DNA of 6,224 bases from Bacillota bacterium (GTDB lineage Bacteria; Bacillota; Clostridia; Lachnospirales; Lachnospiraceae). The stretch covers positions 1 through 6,224 of the forward strand of contig JAEWRS010000315.1 in the NCBI GenBank assembly GCA_023398855.1, given 5' to 3'. A program made the position numbers and the translations under genes. The notes under the pieces were generated by a model. That model made no database searches, had not been told where the DNA came from, and saw only the letters and a list, made by a program, of their open reading frames with translations. This document shows positions 6,156-6,224 of the stretch, piece by piece (within the stretch, counting starts at the first letter, position 1; each line of letters starts with the position of its first letter).

Positions 6156-6224
6156 CTATATATTCTTTAATTCTTCCCGGATATGGGATAAAAATGCCAT
6201 ATTATTGGAAGCACGGTTATGTTG
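6156..6224 (-). CDS. gmk: C-terminal fragment of guanylate kinase (gmk), cut by the right edge
   Basis: The minus-strand frame beginning at base 6224 gives 22 codons, ending SHIREELKNI, then TAG at 6158–6156. It ends 26 bases before rpoZ. The tail, with an HNRA-type stretch and a closing IREELK helix, resembles the C-terminal end of clostridial guanylate kinases, and gmk directly precedes rpoZ in many Firmicutes. The enzyme phosphorylates GMP to GDP using ATP. The catalytic region lies outside the window, so the assignment rests on the tail and gene order. Confidence 0.7.
   Translation of the reverse strand, partial: QHNRASNNMAFLSHIREELKNI

Overview
The window reads as one densely packed stretch of chromosome from a clostridial Firmicute. 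Every supported gene lies on the minus strand, so transcription runs from right to left. The order gmk–rpoZ–rimO–pgsA–cinA, the sequence style of omega and PgsA, a DUF2953 (YtfI-like) gene at the left, and a mid-range base composition suggest a spore-forming member of Lachnospiraceae. This placement is inferred from gene order and protein appearance; there is no rRNA or other direct taxonomic marker.

The right end (about 4460–6224) carries the last 22 codons of guanylate kinase (gmk), then the RNA polymerase omega subunit (rpoZ), a 71-base gap holding a good intrinsic-terminator hairpin, and the ribosomal protein S12 methylthiotransferase rimO. The centre (2690–4479) carries pgsA (phosphatidylglycerophosphate synthase), overlapping rimO by 17 bases, and cinA two bases after pgsA. 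The left end (83–2664) carries two genes I cannot assign (440 and 109 residues, overlapping by 20 bases) and a membrane-anchored DUF2953 protein. A strong ribosome binding site at the left edge points to a further gene just outside. In B. subtilis the DUF2953 gene ytfI is followed by ytfJ/gerW, so that is the natural prediction.

The genes from rimO to the left edge have gaps of no more than 25 bases or overlap, so they look like one operon. The rpoZ–rimO terminator probably separates or attenuates it from gmk–rpoZ. Functionally it mixes nucleotide supply and transcription (gmk, rpoZ), ribosome modification (rimO), phospholipid synthesis (pgsA), NAD-cycle repair (cinA) and a probable sporulation-linked end (DUF2953). 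I see no mobile element, CRISPR array, tRNA or rRNA. I found no convincing new multi-gene system; the least explained part is the coupled pair of unknown genes at 1032–2664.
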